A stretch of DNA of 64,000 nt, from NCBI RefSeq assembly GCF_018619475.1, contig NZ_JAHFZG010000007.1, forward strand, positions 1 to 64,000, read 5' to 3'. The notes under the pieces were generated by a model. The model made no database searches and had not been told where the DNA came from. It was given only the letters and a program-made list of their open reading frames with translations. Origin of the DNA: Rhodomicrobium sp. Az07. GTDB lineage: Bacteria; Pseudomonadota; Alphaproteobacteria; Rhizobiales; Rhodomicrobiaceae. Below are positions 36,097 to 45,415 of the stretch, one piece after another. Made by a program: the position numbers and the translations under genes. Within the stretch, counting starts at the first letter, position 1. The number at the start of each line of letters is the position of its first letter.

Positions 36097-38164
36097 CGTG
36101 CGGGAGAAGTTCGGGTTGCGGCGCGGCTTCGCGCGGCGCGGACGCCGGGAGCCACGGCGCGAGCGCTTCGAGCGTCTTTTCCAGCGCGCCGCCGAGCGTG
36201 GCAATCGCGGCGGAAGCGTTGCCCTTCACTTGCGCGCCCGCCTCGGCATCGGCGAAAATCTGTTGCGCGGCGGCGGCGATTTCGGCTGCGTCGCCCACAA
36301 GGCGGAAACCTTCGAACCGCGCAAGCGTCTCGTAGGTTTCGCTGAAGTTGAAGGTATGCGGCCCGGAAAGAATGGCCGCGCCGAGCTTGATCGCCTCGAT
36401 GGGGTTTTGTCCGCCATGCTTCACGAGCGAGCCGCCGATGAAGGCAGCCTCAGCCAGCGTATAGAACAGCCCAAGCTCGCCGATCGTGTCGGCGACATAG
36501 ATGCGCGTGGCGTCGTCGATGGTGTCGCCCGTCGTCCTCCGCGCGACCGCATCGCCGCGCGCGCGGGCGAGCGCCGCAACGTCTTCGCCGCGTTCGGGAT
36601 GGCGCGGCGCGATCACGGTCAGAAGCGACGGGATGGCCGCGCGAAGAATCTCGGCAGCGCGCAGCACGATTTCGTCTTCGCCCGGATGCGTGCTCGCGGC
36701 GAGAAAGACAGGGCGCTCGCCGATGGCGCGGCGAAGTGCGTTCAGCGCTGCGGCATCGACAGGCGGCGGCGGCGCATCGTATTTCAGATTGCCGGTCACG
36801 ACGATCTTGCGCGCGCCGATGCTCTTGAGCCGCTTCGCAAACCGCCGGTTCTGCGCAAGCACGAGGTCGAAGCGCGAGAACAACGGCTGGCTTAGGCTCG
36901 AAAGCCGCCGCCATCGTTGCGTGGAACGCAGCGACATGCGCCCATTGACGAGCGCGAGCGGCACGCCCACGTCGCTCGCCTCGACGATGAGGTTCGGCCA
37001 GATTTCGGATTCGACGAAAAGGCCGAGATCGGGGCGCCAATGCTCGACGAAGCGCTTGCAAAACGCAGGATTGTCGAGCGGCACGAACTGATGGATCGCG
37101 CCATCGGGAAGCCGCTCCTTCGCGATTCTCGCCGAGGTCGCCGTGATAGTTGTCAGGAGCAGGTTCAGTGACGGATGGCGGCGCTTCAACTCGTCCATCA
37201 GCGCAAGGACGGAGTTCGTCTCGCCGACGCTCGCCGCATGGAACCACGCGAGCGCTCCTTCGGGGCGCGACGCGGACGCGATGCCGAGGCGTTCGCCAAG
37301 CCGCTCGGGGACTTCCTTGCCGCGCGCGGCGCGCCGCTTGAGGAGGGTCATCGCTGCGGGGCGAGCCGCCCATGTCGCGCCGCGATAGGCTGAAAGCAGG
37401 AAGCCCGACTTGCGCGGCGGCCGTTTTTCCTGCGGCAGCGTGCGAGTCATATCGCCTCCCGCGAGTTCATAGGCGCGAACCGTGGTGGCGTTCATCGCGT
37501 CTTCCACCAACTGGCGGTAACGCTCCAACTCGGCCTCGTCCGCATCGCGCGGCACGTGGATCGGATCGCCGACGACCAGGGCGAGCCGGGTGAACGGCAG
37601 GTTGATCGTCATGCGGCTCCACGTGGGCAGCGTAAAAAAGCGCCCCGTGGCGACGGCGGCCGGGAGGATGGGCCGCCCGGACATGCGCGCTATGGTGACG
37701 ATGCCAAGCCCCGCGACACGCGCGGGCCCCGGCGGAATGTCGGTCGTCATAGCGACGGTGGTGCCGCCTTTCAGCGCTTTCAGCGCAGCCCGAAGCGCGC
37801 CCGCGCCGCCGCGATCCTTGCCGGAATCGCCCGCGCCCGCGCCGCGGATCAGCCCCATGTCGAAGTGCAGAAGCGTCCGGCCGATCATCTCGCCGTCAGC
37901 GTGCTTGGCCACCATGTTGCTGACCGGCATCGTTTTCGGCTTGATCAGCGGCACGCAGAGGAATTGGCCGTGCCACATCGCGACGATGGACGGATGGTGA
38001 GCCAGCAGGCGCGCGTCGGTGTCGACGGGGTCGCGAACGACCTTCGACGTGGCAAGCACCATGCGGACGTGCCTTGCCGCCAGCCCGCTGATCGTGTCCA
38101 GGAACAGACTCGATTGCTGCACCCGTCGGAGGAGTTTCTCTGGCTTTGGGGGAGCTGACGTCAT
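36086..38164 (-). CDS. waaA: Fusion: DUF374 acyltransferase-like domain + KDO transferase WaaA
   Basis: One 692-aa frame carries two envelope enzymes. Residues about 1-230 are a DUF374 lysophospholipid-acyltransferase-like domain (SIVAMWHGQFLCVPLIK, GGAGALRAALKALKGGTTVA, MTTDIPPGPARVAGLG). Residues about 255-670 are WaaA/KdtA, which adds KDO to lipid IVA: FHAASVGETNSVLALMDELK, LGLFVESEIWPNLI, LAASTHPGEDEIVL, and AFIGGSLVKHGGQNPIEAI. In most relatives these are two adjacent genes. The start is the ATG at 38164 (a TTG four codons upstream is possible). lpxK overlaps its end and the cysQ-type gene lies 105 bp upstream. Confidence 0.93.
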   Translation of the reverse strand: MTSAPPKPEKLLRRVQQSSLFLDTISGLAARHVRMVLATSKVVRDPVDTDARLLAHHPSIVAMWHGQFLCVPLIKPKTMPVSNMVAKHADGEMIGRTLLHFDMGLIRGAGAGDSGKDRGGAGALRAALKALKGGTTVAMTTDIPPGPARVAGLGIVTIARMSGRPILPAAVATGRFFTLPTWSRMTINLPFTRLALVVGDPIHVPRDADEAELERYRQLVEDAMNATTVRAYELAGGDMTRTLPQEKRPPRKSGFLLSAYRGATWAARPAAMTLLKRRAARGKEVPERLGERLGIASASRPEGALAWFHAASVGETNSVLALMDELKRRHPSLNLLLTTITATSARIAKERLPDGAIHQFVPLDNPAFCKRFVEHWRPDLGLFVESEIWPNLIVEASDVGVPLALVNGRMSLRSTQRWRRLSSLSQPLFSRFDLVLAQNRRFAKRLKSIGARKIVVTGNLKYDAPPPPVDAAALNALRRAIGERPVFLAASTHPGEDEIVLRAAEILRAAIPSLLTVIAPRHPERGEDVAALARARGDAVARRTTGDTIDDATRIYVADTIGELGLFYTLAEAAFIGGSLVKHGGQNPIEAIKLGAAILSGPHTFNFSETYETLARFEGFRLVGDAAEIAAAAQQIFADAEAGAQVKGNASAAIATLGGALEKTLEALAPWLPASAPREAAPQPELLPHDAP

Positions 38165-38268
38165 CAATCGCTGCAATCATGTCCTGAGGCATGGACGGTG
38201 TTAGCCCAAAGGTTAGCGGCATGAAAGCCCTAAGCTTCGGCGCGCGCCGCTTATTCATTTTGAGCGAC

Positions 38269-39057
38269 TCAGAGGGCGTCGCCCATGCGTTCCGCGAGGA
38301 GAGGATGGAGGAGCGGCCCCGCCGCGAGATAGCCCGGCACCTTCGCGCTTTGGTTGTTGAAGCGGAACGCCTTGCCGTTCGCATCGGTGACCGTGCCGCC
38401 AGCCTCGGCGACGAGGAGCGAGCCGGGCGCAACGTCCCATTCCCATTTCGGCGGCAGCGCGAAAGACGCATCGCCTACGCCGCTGGCGACAAGGCAAAGG
38501 CGATAGGTCATCGAGCAAATGTGGACAGGGTTCACCTCAGGCCACGGGCGGGTCCACCGGCTCCCTTTCAGGTGCCATGGCGAGACCATAAGCGTCGAGC
38601 CGGCAAGGGCGTCGCGCGTGCCGACGGAGATCGGCTGGCCGTTGAGGAAGGCGCCGCCGCCGCGGCGCGCTTCATAGAATTCGCCGCGAACGGGGTTGAC
38701 TACCGCCGAAAGAACGACCTCGCCATCCTCGACGAGCGACAGCGCGACGGTCCAGTCGTCCCGCGCCTGAATGAAGGACTGCGTGCCGTCGATGGGATCG
38801 AGAACGAAAACGCACCGCGCCGAAAGCCGCGACTCATGCTCGGCGCTCTCCTCGGACAGCCAGCCGTAATCGGGGCGCGCCTCGCGAAGCTTCTGCGCGA
38901 AGAGGGCGTCCACCGCGCGGTCGGCTTCCGTGATGGCCGTTCCGTCCGCCTTCGTTTCACTGCGGATACCCTGCCCCCAGTAGGACAGCGCAAGATTTCC
39001 TGCCTCGCGCGCCGTCTCGCGAACCAGGTCGAAATCCCGTGCGAGGTCATCCGTCAT
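38269..39057 (-). CDS. CysQ/inositol-monophosphatase family phosphatase
   Basis: A 262-aa metal-dependent phosphatase with the family signatures WLSEESAEHESRL, VFVLDPIDGTQSFI (metal-binding Asp pair) and WEWDVAPGSLLVAEAGG. By context with LPS genes it resembles the rhizobial 3'(2'),5'-bisphosphate nucleotidase (CysQ) found upstream of DUF374/waaA; an inositol monophosphatase role is the alternative. It follows ubiA by 5 bp and is probably co-transcribed with it. Confidence 0.9.
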   Translation of the reverse strand: MTDDLARDFDLVRETAREAGNLALSYWGQGIRSETKADGTAITEADRAVDALFAQKLREARPDYGWLSEESAEHESRLSARCVFVLDPIDGTQSFIQARDDWTVALSLVEDGEVVLSAVVNPVRGEFYEARRGGGAFLNGQPISVGTRDALAGSTLMVSPWHLKGSRWTRPWPEVNPVHICSMTYRLCLVASGVGDASFALPPKWEWDVAPGSLLVAEAGGTVTDANGKAFRFNNQSAKVPGYLAAGPLLHPLLAERMGDAL

Positions 39058-39062
39058 GTGCG

Positions 39063-40058
39063 TCAACCCGGGATCGGTATCATGTCGAGGATCAGGGCGA
39101 AAAAGACCATTGCGCCGAACGAGTGGTTGCTCCGAAAGCGGTCGAGGCAATTCTGCCCGTCGTCCATGTCGAGCGTCGCGATCTGCCAGATGAGATGTCC
39201 GGCTGCGAGCGCCATGCCGGTATAGAAGACATAGCCCGCGCCCACAAGCGAGCCCGCCAGCGTGATCCCGACGATGGTGATGCCATAGAAGAGCGCGAGC
39301 CACGCGGGCGTGTTCTTGCCGAAGCGCAGCGCCGTGGATTTCAACCCGATGACGGCGTCGTCTTCCTTGTCCTGATGGGCGTAGATCGTGTCGTAACCGA
39401 TGGTCCACGCCACCGCCGCCGCGTAAAGCAGGATCGGCGCGACGCCGAGCGAGCCGAAAATGGCGGCCCAGCCCATGAGCGCGCCCCAGGAAAAGGCGAG
39501 TCCAAGCACCGCCTGCGGCCAGAAGGTGACGCGCTTCATCAGAGGATAGATGAGCACGATGCCGATGGACGCGAAACCGAGCGCGATGGCGAAGGCGTTG
39601 AATTGAATCAGCACCGCGAGGCCGACGAGACAGAGCGCCACGATCAGCGCGAACGCGGCCTTGACGGAGATGCGTCCGCTTGCGAGCGGTCGGCTTTGCG
39701 TGCGAGCAACCTTCGCGTCGATATCGCGGTCGAGGATATCGTTATAGACGCAGCCCGCGCTCCGCATGACGAAGGAGCCTATGGCGAAAAGAACGAGGAG
39801 CCACACATAGGGAAGCGTCGATGCGACGTCCGGGAAGTCGTTGAGATATCGGGCGGCCAGCGCCACCGACCACCAGCAGGGCCACATCAGGAGCCACACT
39901 CCGATGGGCCGGTCGGCCCGCATGAGCCGGAGCCAGGGCTTGAGGCTCTCGGGCGCCAGACGGTCGACGAAATTGCGGTTTGGCGCGTCGGGAATCGTCT
40001 CGGCGGGGGACGCGCCCGCGCTCACCTTGTTTCCCGTTTCAGGCCATGTCGCTGGCAT
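39063..40058 (-). CDS. ubiA: 4-hydroxybenzoate polyprenyltransferase
   Basis: UbiA attaches the polyprenyl tail to 4-hydroxybenzoate in ubiquinone synthesis. The 331-aa integral membrane protein shows the two aspartate-rich motifs, NDILDRDIDAKVARTQSRPL at about 106-125 and DTIYAHQDKEDD at about 225-236, and about eight hydrophobic helices. An N-terminal 30-residue polar extension precedes the homology, so the true start may be later. It diverges from rsmE. Confidence 0.96.
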   Translation of the reverse strand: MPATWPETGNKVSAGASPAETIPDAPNRNFVDRLAPESLKPWLRLMRADRPIGVWLLMWPCWWSVALAARYLNDFPDVASTLPYVWLLVLFAIGSFVMRSAGCVYNDILDRDIDAKVARTQSRPLASGRISVKAAFALIVALCLVGLAVLIQFNAFAIALGFASIGIVLIYPLMKRVTFWPQAVLGLAFSWGALMGWAAIFGSLGVAPILLYAAAVAWTIGYDTIYAHQDKEDDAVIGLKSTALRFGKNTPAWLALFYGITIVGITLAGSLVGAGYVFYTGMALAAGHLIWQIATLDMDDGQNCLDRFRSNHSFGAMVFFALILDMIPIPG

Positions 40059-40167
40059 CGAATCCTCGTTCCCGGCCGCTTTTTCCCCGTCGCGCGAAAT
40101 TGCAGCAACTCCTATGCTAAGTTTCAGTCACTGTCCTCACAACACCCAAGCATCAAATTTTGACGCC

Positions 40168-40896
40168 ATGACCATGCAACGGATATTTGTCGCAAATAAA
40201 CTCGATCCCGACGGGGAAATCGCGCTGGATTCCGCGCAGGCGCACTACCTGCTGCATGTTTTGCGCCTGTCGGAGGGGGCGGAGCTTCTGGCGTTCGACG
40301 GTACGAGCGGAGAATGGCTCGCCGAGATCGTCAAGGCAAGAAAAAGCACCTGCTCGATCCGCCTCACGGAGAAGGTGCGCGAACAAACCGCGCCGACCGG
40401 CATTCATTATGCGTTTGCGCCGCTGAAACAGGCGCGGCTCGATTACATGGTGCAGAAGGCCGTGGAGATGGGCGCGTCCCTTTTGCAGCCGGTGATCACA
40501 CAGCACACCGCCGTATCTCGCATCGGTGCGGATCGGATGCGGGCGAACGCCATCGAGGCGGCGGAGCAATGCGGCGTGCTCACCTTGCCGGAGATCGGTG
40601 CGCCGATGAAGCTTGCGGCGTTCCTCCAGGCGTTCGACAAGGAGCGCGCGCTGGTCTTCTGCGACGAACGCGCGGAGGTCGCCTCCCCCCTCGACGCGCT
40701 TGAGGCGCTCTCGGGCAAGAAGGTGACGGCGCTTATCGGGCCTGAAGGGGGCTTTTCGGAAAATGAACGCGCCGATCTCCTCGCGCGGAGTTTCGTTTGC
40801 CCGATTTCGCTCGGGCCGCGCATCATGCGTGCGGACACGGCGGCCGTCGCGGTGCTCGCATTGCTTAACGCGACAGCGGGAGACTGGCGGCGTTGA
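40168..40896 (+). CDS. rsmE: 16S rRNA m3U1498 methyltransferase
   Basis: RsmE methylates U1498 of 16S rRNA. The 242-aa product has the PUA-like N-terminus (QRIFVANKLDPDGEIALD, then QAHYLLHVLRLSEGAELLAF) and the SPOUT knot motifs VQKAVEMGASLLQPV, ALIGPEGGFSENE and ISLGPRIMRADTAAVAVLAL. The start could also be the ATG two codons downstream. It precedes the glutamate-cysteine ligase gene by 69 bp. Confidence 0.95.
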   Translation: MTMQRIFVANKLDPDGEIALDSAQAHYLLHVLRLSEGAELLAFDGTSGEWLAEIVKARKSTCSIRLTEKVREQTAPTGIHYAFAPLKQARLDYMVQKAVEMGASLLQPVITQHTAVSRIGADRMRANAIEAAEQCGVLTLPEIGAPMKLAAFLQAFDKERALVFCDERAEVASPLDALEALSGKKVTALIGPEGGFSENERADLLARSFVCPISLGPRIMRADTAAVAVLALLNATAGDWRR

Positions 40897-40965
40897 AAAA
40901 GCGTCGCACGATTCACTATAGTGTCGCCAAATCCGGAACCCCAGGCGGCGACAAGGCGGGCCTTC

Positions 40966-42342
40966 ATGTTAGCGAATCACGATAAAGCGCCTTTGATCGA
41001 AAGCCGCGACGACCTTGTGGCGGAGATTTCCAAGGGCGAAAAGCCGAAGTCGGAATGGCGCATCGGCTCGGAACACGAGAAGATTCCGTTTTATCGCGAT
41101 ACGCTGAGACCCGTGCCCTATGAAGGCGATTTGGGAATTTCGGCCCTTCTTCATGGCCTCGCCGAGCGTTTCGGTTGGCAGCCGGTCTACGATCTCGACA
41201 AAGTGATTGCGCTCGAAGCGCCCGCCGATCATGCGGGCGGCTCCATCACGCTTGAGCCAGGGGGGCAGTTCGAGCTTTCCGGCGCGCCGCTGAAGACGCT
41301 GTTCGAAACCTCCGAGGAAGTCGGCCGGCATCTCGAGCAGGTGCAGGAAATCGCCGATCCGCTCGGCATCTCGTTTCTCGCGCTCGGCTTTTCGCCGCTT
41401 TGGACCATCGCCGAAACGCCGCGCATGCCGAAGAGCCGGTACAAGATCATGACCGAATACATGCCGAAGGTCGGCCGTTACGGCCTCGACATGATGTACC
41501 GCACCGCCACGGTGCAGGTGAACCTCGACTTCGCGAGCGAGGCGGACATGGTGAAGAAGATGCGCGTCTCGCTCGCGCTTCAGCCCATCGCGACGGCGCT
41601 GTTCGCCAATTCCCCGTTCACGGATGGAAAGCCCAACGGCTATCTGAGTTTCCGCAGCGCCATCTGGCTCGACACGGACAACGCGCGCGCGGGCATGCTC
41701 CCATTCGCCTTCGAAGACGGCATGGGCTACGAGCGCTATGTCGATTACGCGCTCGACGTGCCGATGTACTTTGTGCGCCGCGATCACAAATATATCGATG
41801 CGGCGGGCCAGTCCTTCAGAGCCTTCCTCGAAGGGAAGCTGCCGCAATTGCCGGGCGAAAAGCCCACCGTCGAGGACTGGGCCGACCACCTCACCACGAT
41901 CTTCCCCGAGGTTCGCCTCAAGCGCTTCCTCGAAATGCGCGGGGCCGACAGCGGCCCGTGGCATGCAACGCTCTGCGTGCTTCCCGCGCTATGGGCCGGA
42001 CTTCTCTACGATCAATCGGCGCTCGACGCGGCGTGGGATCTCGTAAAGGACTGGACGGACGAAGAGCGCCAGCAGCTTCGCGACGATGTTCCGCGCCTCG
42101 GCCTCGCCACGCCGTTCCGTGGCGGCACGCTGCGCGAGCTGGCCAGCGCAACGGTAAGGATCGCCGAAGCGGGCCTGACCTCCCGCGCCCGCGAGCACGG
42201 CTTCAGGGACGAAAGCCCCTTTCTGAAGCCGCTTCACGACATTCTGGAAAGCGGTCTCACGCAGGCCGATGTCCTGCTTCGGCGCTATCATCTCGAATGG
42301 GGTGGCGACGTGCGCCCGGTCTTTACCGAAAACGCATACTGA
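40966..42342 (+). CDS. gshA: Glutamate-cysteine ligase (plant/alphaproteobacterial type)
   Basis: The enzyme makes gamma-glutamylcysteine, the first step of glutathione synthesis. The 458-aa product belongs to the GCS2-like class shared by alphaproteobacteria and plants: EWRIGSEHEKIPFYRDT near residue 26, SITLEPGGQFELSGAPL, MMYRTATVQVNLDFASEADM and PYLSFRSAIW-type segment NGYLSFRSAIWLDTDNAR. The start at 40966 is supported by homology. No gene for glutathione synthetase is next to it. Confidence 0.95.
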   Translation: MLANHDKAPLIESRDDLVAEISKGEKPKSEWRIGSEHEKIPFYRDTLRPVPYEGDLGISALLHGLAERFGWQPVYDLDKVIALEAPADHAGGSITLEPGGQFELSGAPLKTLFETSEEVGRHLEQVQEIADPLGISFLALGFSPLWTIAETPRMPKSRYKIMTEYMPKVGRYGLDMMYRTATVQVNLDFASEADMVKKMRVSLALQPIATALFANSPFTDGKPNGYLSFRSAIWLDTDNARAGMLPFAFEDGMGYERYVDYALDVPMYFVRRDHKYIDAAGQSFRAFLEGKLPQLPGEKPTVEDWADHLTTIFPEVRLKRFLEMRGADSGPWHATLCVLPALWAGLLYDQSALDAAWDLVKDWTDEERQQLRDDVPRLGLATPFRGGTLRELASATVRIAEAGLTSRAREHGFRDESPFLKPLHDILESGLTQADVLLRRYHLEWGGDVRPVFTENAY

Positions 42343-42678
42343 AACCGAATCTCTTCTTTCGAAAACTGAGAGTCTGCGACTCAAAATCCGGGGCTTTTCG
42401 CCGCTGAACGGGAGGTCGCGCTTGGAATTTGGCCTCGTTGTTACCGGCCCTGGGGTTGCGGCGAGGACGAAAACTGTTGCAGTTTTTCAACAGATTTTTG
42501 TCACACCATTTTATAACAGATTGAAATAATTGCGCTTTCCACGAGGTCGCCTTTCCCCGCCTCTGAAAAAGTGTGCCAACCAACCCCAACAATCTTGAGT
42601 TTAGAAAAACGTCGTGCGATCACAAGTTCCAGTTGAGTTCACATCACGTTACAACTCTCGCGGGGAAAGAGGAGAGAC
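42343..42678. other. Intergenic leader region of the second omp gene
   Basis: This 336-bp region is AT-rich between about 42470 and 42540. AAAACTG-TTG-CAGTTTT (42470-42486) and the overlapping CTGTTG/CAACAG (42474-42493) are two mutually exclusive small stems. No coding sequence is recognised. The region probably holds the promoter and a long 5' leader of the beta-barrel gene. Confidence 0.5.
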
Positions 42679-43533
42679 ATGACTCTCACGAAATTCGCTC
42701 TGGCCAGCACTGTGGCCCTCGGCACGCTTGCAATCGCTGCTCAGGCCAACGCTGCCGACATCTACACGCCCAGCATGAAGGACGCTCCGATCATCGTTGT
42801 TCCTCCGACATGGACCGGCTTCTACTTCGGTGGACATCTCGGTTCCGGCTGGGGCTCGTTCGATACGAAGCGCAACTGGTATTATAATGACCTTGAGCCC
42901 ATTACCGACTTCACCTACGGCACCGTCGGCGGACGTAGCATGAATGACCAGAACGCCTTCGGTGGCGGTCAGTTCGGCTACAACTGGCAGACGGGCGGCA
43001 ACTTCGTGTTCGGTATCGAAGTCGACATCGGCGGTCTCGGTGGCGAGAACCAGCGGACCTTTGTTGCCGACACGCTTATCTTGGGTGGTCTTCTCTCGGA
43101 TCGGGCAATCGTGAATGTCAAATCCGAAGGTGGCTTCTACGGGGACGTGACGGGTCGTCTCGGCTATACTTGGGGCAACACGCTGCTTTACGCGAAGGGC
43201 GGTTTCGCCTGGATCCAGCCGGAGATCAAAGTTTCTATTGCCGAGACGCCCTACCTGCTGGGTATTCCGGGGGAAACGGAGTACTTCCGTCGCACCTATG
43301 ACGATACGCTCACCGGCTGGACGGTTGGCGGCGGTCTCGAGTTCATGCTGAACCCGAACTGGACGGTGAAGGTCGAGTATCTGCACTATAACTTCGAACT
43401 CGACAATAATCGCTGGGGCTGGAACGATTTCAACGACTGGCGCCTGCTCGACGACAGCTACACCGTCGACACCGTCAAGCTCGGCGTCAACTACAAGCTG
43501 TCGCAAGCTCCTGTCTACGCGCCGCTCAAGTAG
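42679..43533 (+). CDS. Outer-membrane beta-barrel protein (Omp25/RopB type)
   Basis: A 284-aa paralogue of the protein at 32140. It has a signal peptide (FALASTVALGTLAIAAQANA), the mature start TWTGFYFGGHLGSGWGSF, GDVTGRLGYTWGNTLLYAKG, WTVKVEYLHYNFELD and a final VDTVKLGVNYKLS strand with the terminal APLK. GAAAGAGGAGAGAC immediately precedes the ATG, a very strong ribosome site that fits an abundant outer-membrane protein. A strong terminator follows. Confidence 0.94.
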   Translation: MTLTKFALASTVALGTLAIAAQANAADIYTPSMKDAPIIVVPPTWTGFYFGGHLGSGWGSFDTKRNWYYNDLEPITDFTYGTVGGRSMNDQNAFGGGQFGYNWQTGGNFVFGIEVDIGGLGGENQRTFVADTLILGGLLSDRAIVNVKSEGGFYGDVTGRLGYTWGNTLLYAKGGFAWIQPEIKVSIAETPYLLGIPGETEYFRRTYDDTLTGWTVGGGLEFMLNPNWTVKVEYLHYNFELDNNRWGWNDFNDWRLLDDSYTVDTVKLGVNYKLSQAPVYAPLK

Positions 43534-43556
43534 GCTGGTCCCGTACCGCCAAAATG

Positions 43557-43587
43557 AAGGCCCCCACTCCGGGGGCCTTTCTTTTTT
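43557..43587 (+). terminator. Intrinsic terminator after second omp gene
   Basis: AAGGCCCCC (43557-43565), loop ACTCC and GGGGGCCTT (43571-43579) form a perfect 9-bp stem followed by TCTTTTTT. It begins 23 bp after the stop codon. Confidence 0.95.
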
Positions 43588-43696
43588 ACCAACGCGCTTC
43601 CCCGAATCTTCGCCGCTGCGGGGCGGAGCCGAAATCGTCGCGCTACGCCGCAGGGATTCCCGTTGCGCGCGGGCGTGAACGCGAAGATGATGGCCG

Positions 43697-45292
43697 GTGT
43701 CATTGAAAGGGAGCCGATCTTCCTTGTCGAACGCCACGCACCACGGCAATCCGGAAAGCGACGGACAGGCACCCGTCATCGCCTTTCTGTCCGAGCCGGA
43801 GACCTACGGCGTTTCCGAAGTGGAGCGTGTCGATACGCATGGGGCCATCGTTTTTCTGGCCGGGGATCGCGCCTACAAGCTCAAGCGCGCGGTCAAGCTT
43901 CCCTATCTCGACTTCTCGACGCTCGAAAAGCGCCACGCCATCATCTCACGCGAGTTCGGCATCAATTCCCACGCATCGCCTGAACTTTATCTGTCGATCC
44001 AGCCGGTGACCCGCAGGGAGAACGGCGCGCTCGCGCTCGGCGGTCCCGGCGAGACGGTCGACTGGGTGCTGGTCATGCGCCGTTTCGACGAGACACTCCT
44101 GCTCGACGCGCTGGCCCGCGACGGCCTCTTCGACCGCGCGATTGCCGTTGACCTCGCCAACACGGTGGAGCATTTCCACCGGCACGCGTCCGTCGTGACG
44201 AATTCGGGCTTCGCCCGGTCGCTGCTCGGCGTCGCGGATACGCTGGAAGCCACCCTTTGCGGCCCGGGACCGAAATCCCACGGATTGGAAGTCTGCCCCT
44301 ACATCGCGACACTCAGGCGCGAACTCGACGACAATCTTGCGTTCCTTGAGGCGCGGCAGCGCGAGGGCTTCGTGCGGCGTTGCCATGGCGATCTCCATCT
44401 CAAGAACATCGTGCTGTGGGACGGAAAGCCCGCGCTGTTCGACGCGCTGGAATTCGACGACAGGCTTTCCACAATCGATGTGCTTTACGATCTGGCTTTT
44501 CTCCTGATGGACTTGTGGCAACGCGGGCTGAAACTTCAGGCGAATATCATTCTCAACCATTACCTTGAAATGGCTGCGATCAGTGAGGTGAAGGGGCTGG
44601 CGCTGCTCCCGCTGTTCCTGTCATTCCGCTCGGCGATCCGCGCGATGACCGGCATTCACGGGCTGGCGGTTTGCGCGCCGCGCGACCACGGGCGCATTCT
44701 GCGCGAGGTTCGCGAATATGCTGCCTTCGCCACGCGTGTGATCGAGCCGGGGCAGCCCCGACTTGTCGCAATCGGCGGCCTGTCCGGCACGGGTAAGACG
44801 ACGGTCGCGCGCGAAGCGGCGCCCTTCATCGGCGCGGCCCCGGGTGCGCTCCATATCCGCACGGATGTCGAGCGCAAAAGCATGCATGGCGTCCAGCTCA
44901 CGCACCGCCTGCCGCGCGAAACCTACACCCCGGAAAGCCGCGATGAGGTTTATCGCCGCGTCATCAAGAAGGCCGAGGTTGCGCTGGACAGCGGGCATTC
45001 GGTCATCCTGGACGCGGTGTTCCCGGAAGCGATGCAGCGCAGTCGGCTTCGGGAAGTCGCGCAGCGGGCGGGCGCCGGATTCCTTGGCGTCTGGCTCGAC
45101 GCTGGACCCGAGATACTTCGCGAACGTGTCATCGCACGCCAAGGCGATGCTTCCGACGCCGACATCGCGGTGGTCGAACACCAGTTGCGGATGATCGAAC
45201 CGCCCGCCGACTGGCTTCGCGTCGATGCGAGCGGTGAAAAGGGCGCGTGTGCCGCGGCCATTGAGCGGGAACTCGACGCGAGAGCGTTTTAG
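43697..45292 (+). CDS. Fusion: aminoglycoside-phosphotransferase-like + P-loop kinase
   Basis: A 531-aa two-domain protein. The N-terminal 330 residues resemble APH/choline-kinase-type proteins: VFLAGDRAYKLKRAVKLPYL (lysine), then RCHGDLHLKNIVLWDGKPAL and FDALEFDDRLSTIDVLYDLA (catalytic HGDxxxxN and metal aspartate). From about 355 a zeta-toxin/gluconate-kinase-like P-loop domain follows, with VAIGGLSGTGKTTVAREAA as Walker A and a LDAVFPEAMQRS segment. The substrate is unknown; despite family labels, antibiotic resistance should not be assumed. The GTG start has no clear ribosome site, so later starts are possible. Confidence 0.88.
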   Translation: MSLKGSRSSLSNATHHGNPESDGQAPVIAFLSEPETYGVSEVERVDTHGAIVFLAGDRAYKLKRAVKLPYLDFSTLEKRHAIISREFGINSHASPELYLSIQPVTRRENGALALGGPGETVDWVLVMRRFDETLLLDALARDGLFDRAIAVDLANTVEHFHRHASVVTNSGFARSLLGVADTLEATLCGPGPKSHGLEVCPYIATLRRELDDNLAFLEARQREGFVRRCHGDLHLKNIVLWDGKPALFDALEFDDRLSTIDVLYDLAFLLMDLWQRGLKLQANIILNHYLEMAAISEVKGLALLPLFLSFRSAIRAMTGIHGLAVCAPRDHGRILREVREYAAFATRVIEPGQPRLVAIGGLSGTGKTTVAREAAPFIGAAPGALHIRTDVERKSMHGVQLTHRLPRETYTPESRDEVYRRVIKKAEVALDSGHSVILDAVFPEAMQRSRLREVAQRAGAGFLGVWLDAGPEILRERVIARQGDASDADIAVVEHQLRMIEPPADWLRVDASGEKGACAAAIERELDARAF

Positions 45293-45415
45293 TCACCGAC
45301 TCGTAAGCGCGAAGCCATGTCCGACCCGGCGGAGCGCGCTTCCTCTCCCACCCCACGCTTGCCGTTTACGACGTTCGTGTATTGTTCTCGCCAGTCCAAG
45401 TGCTATGCTGCCCGA

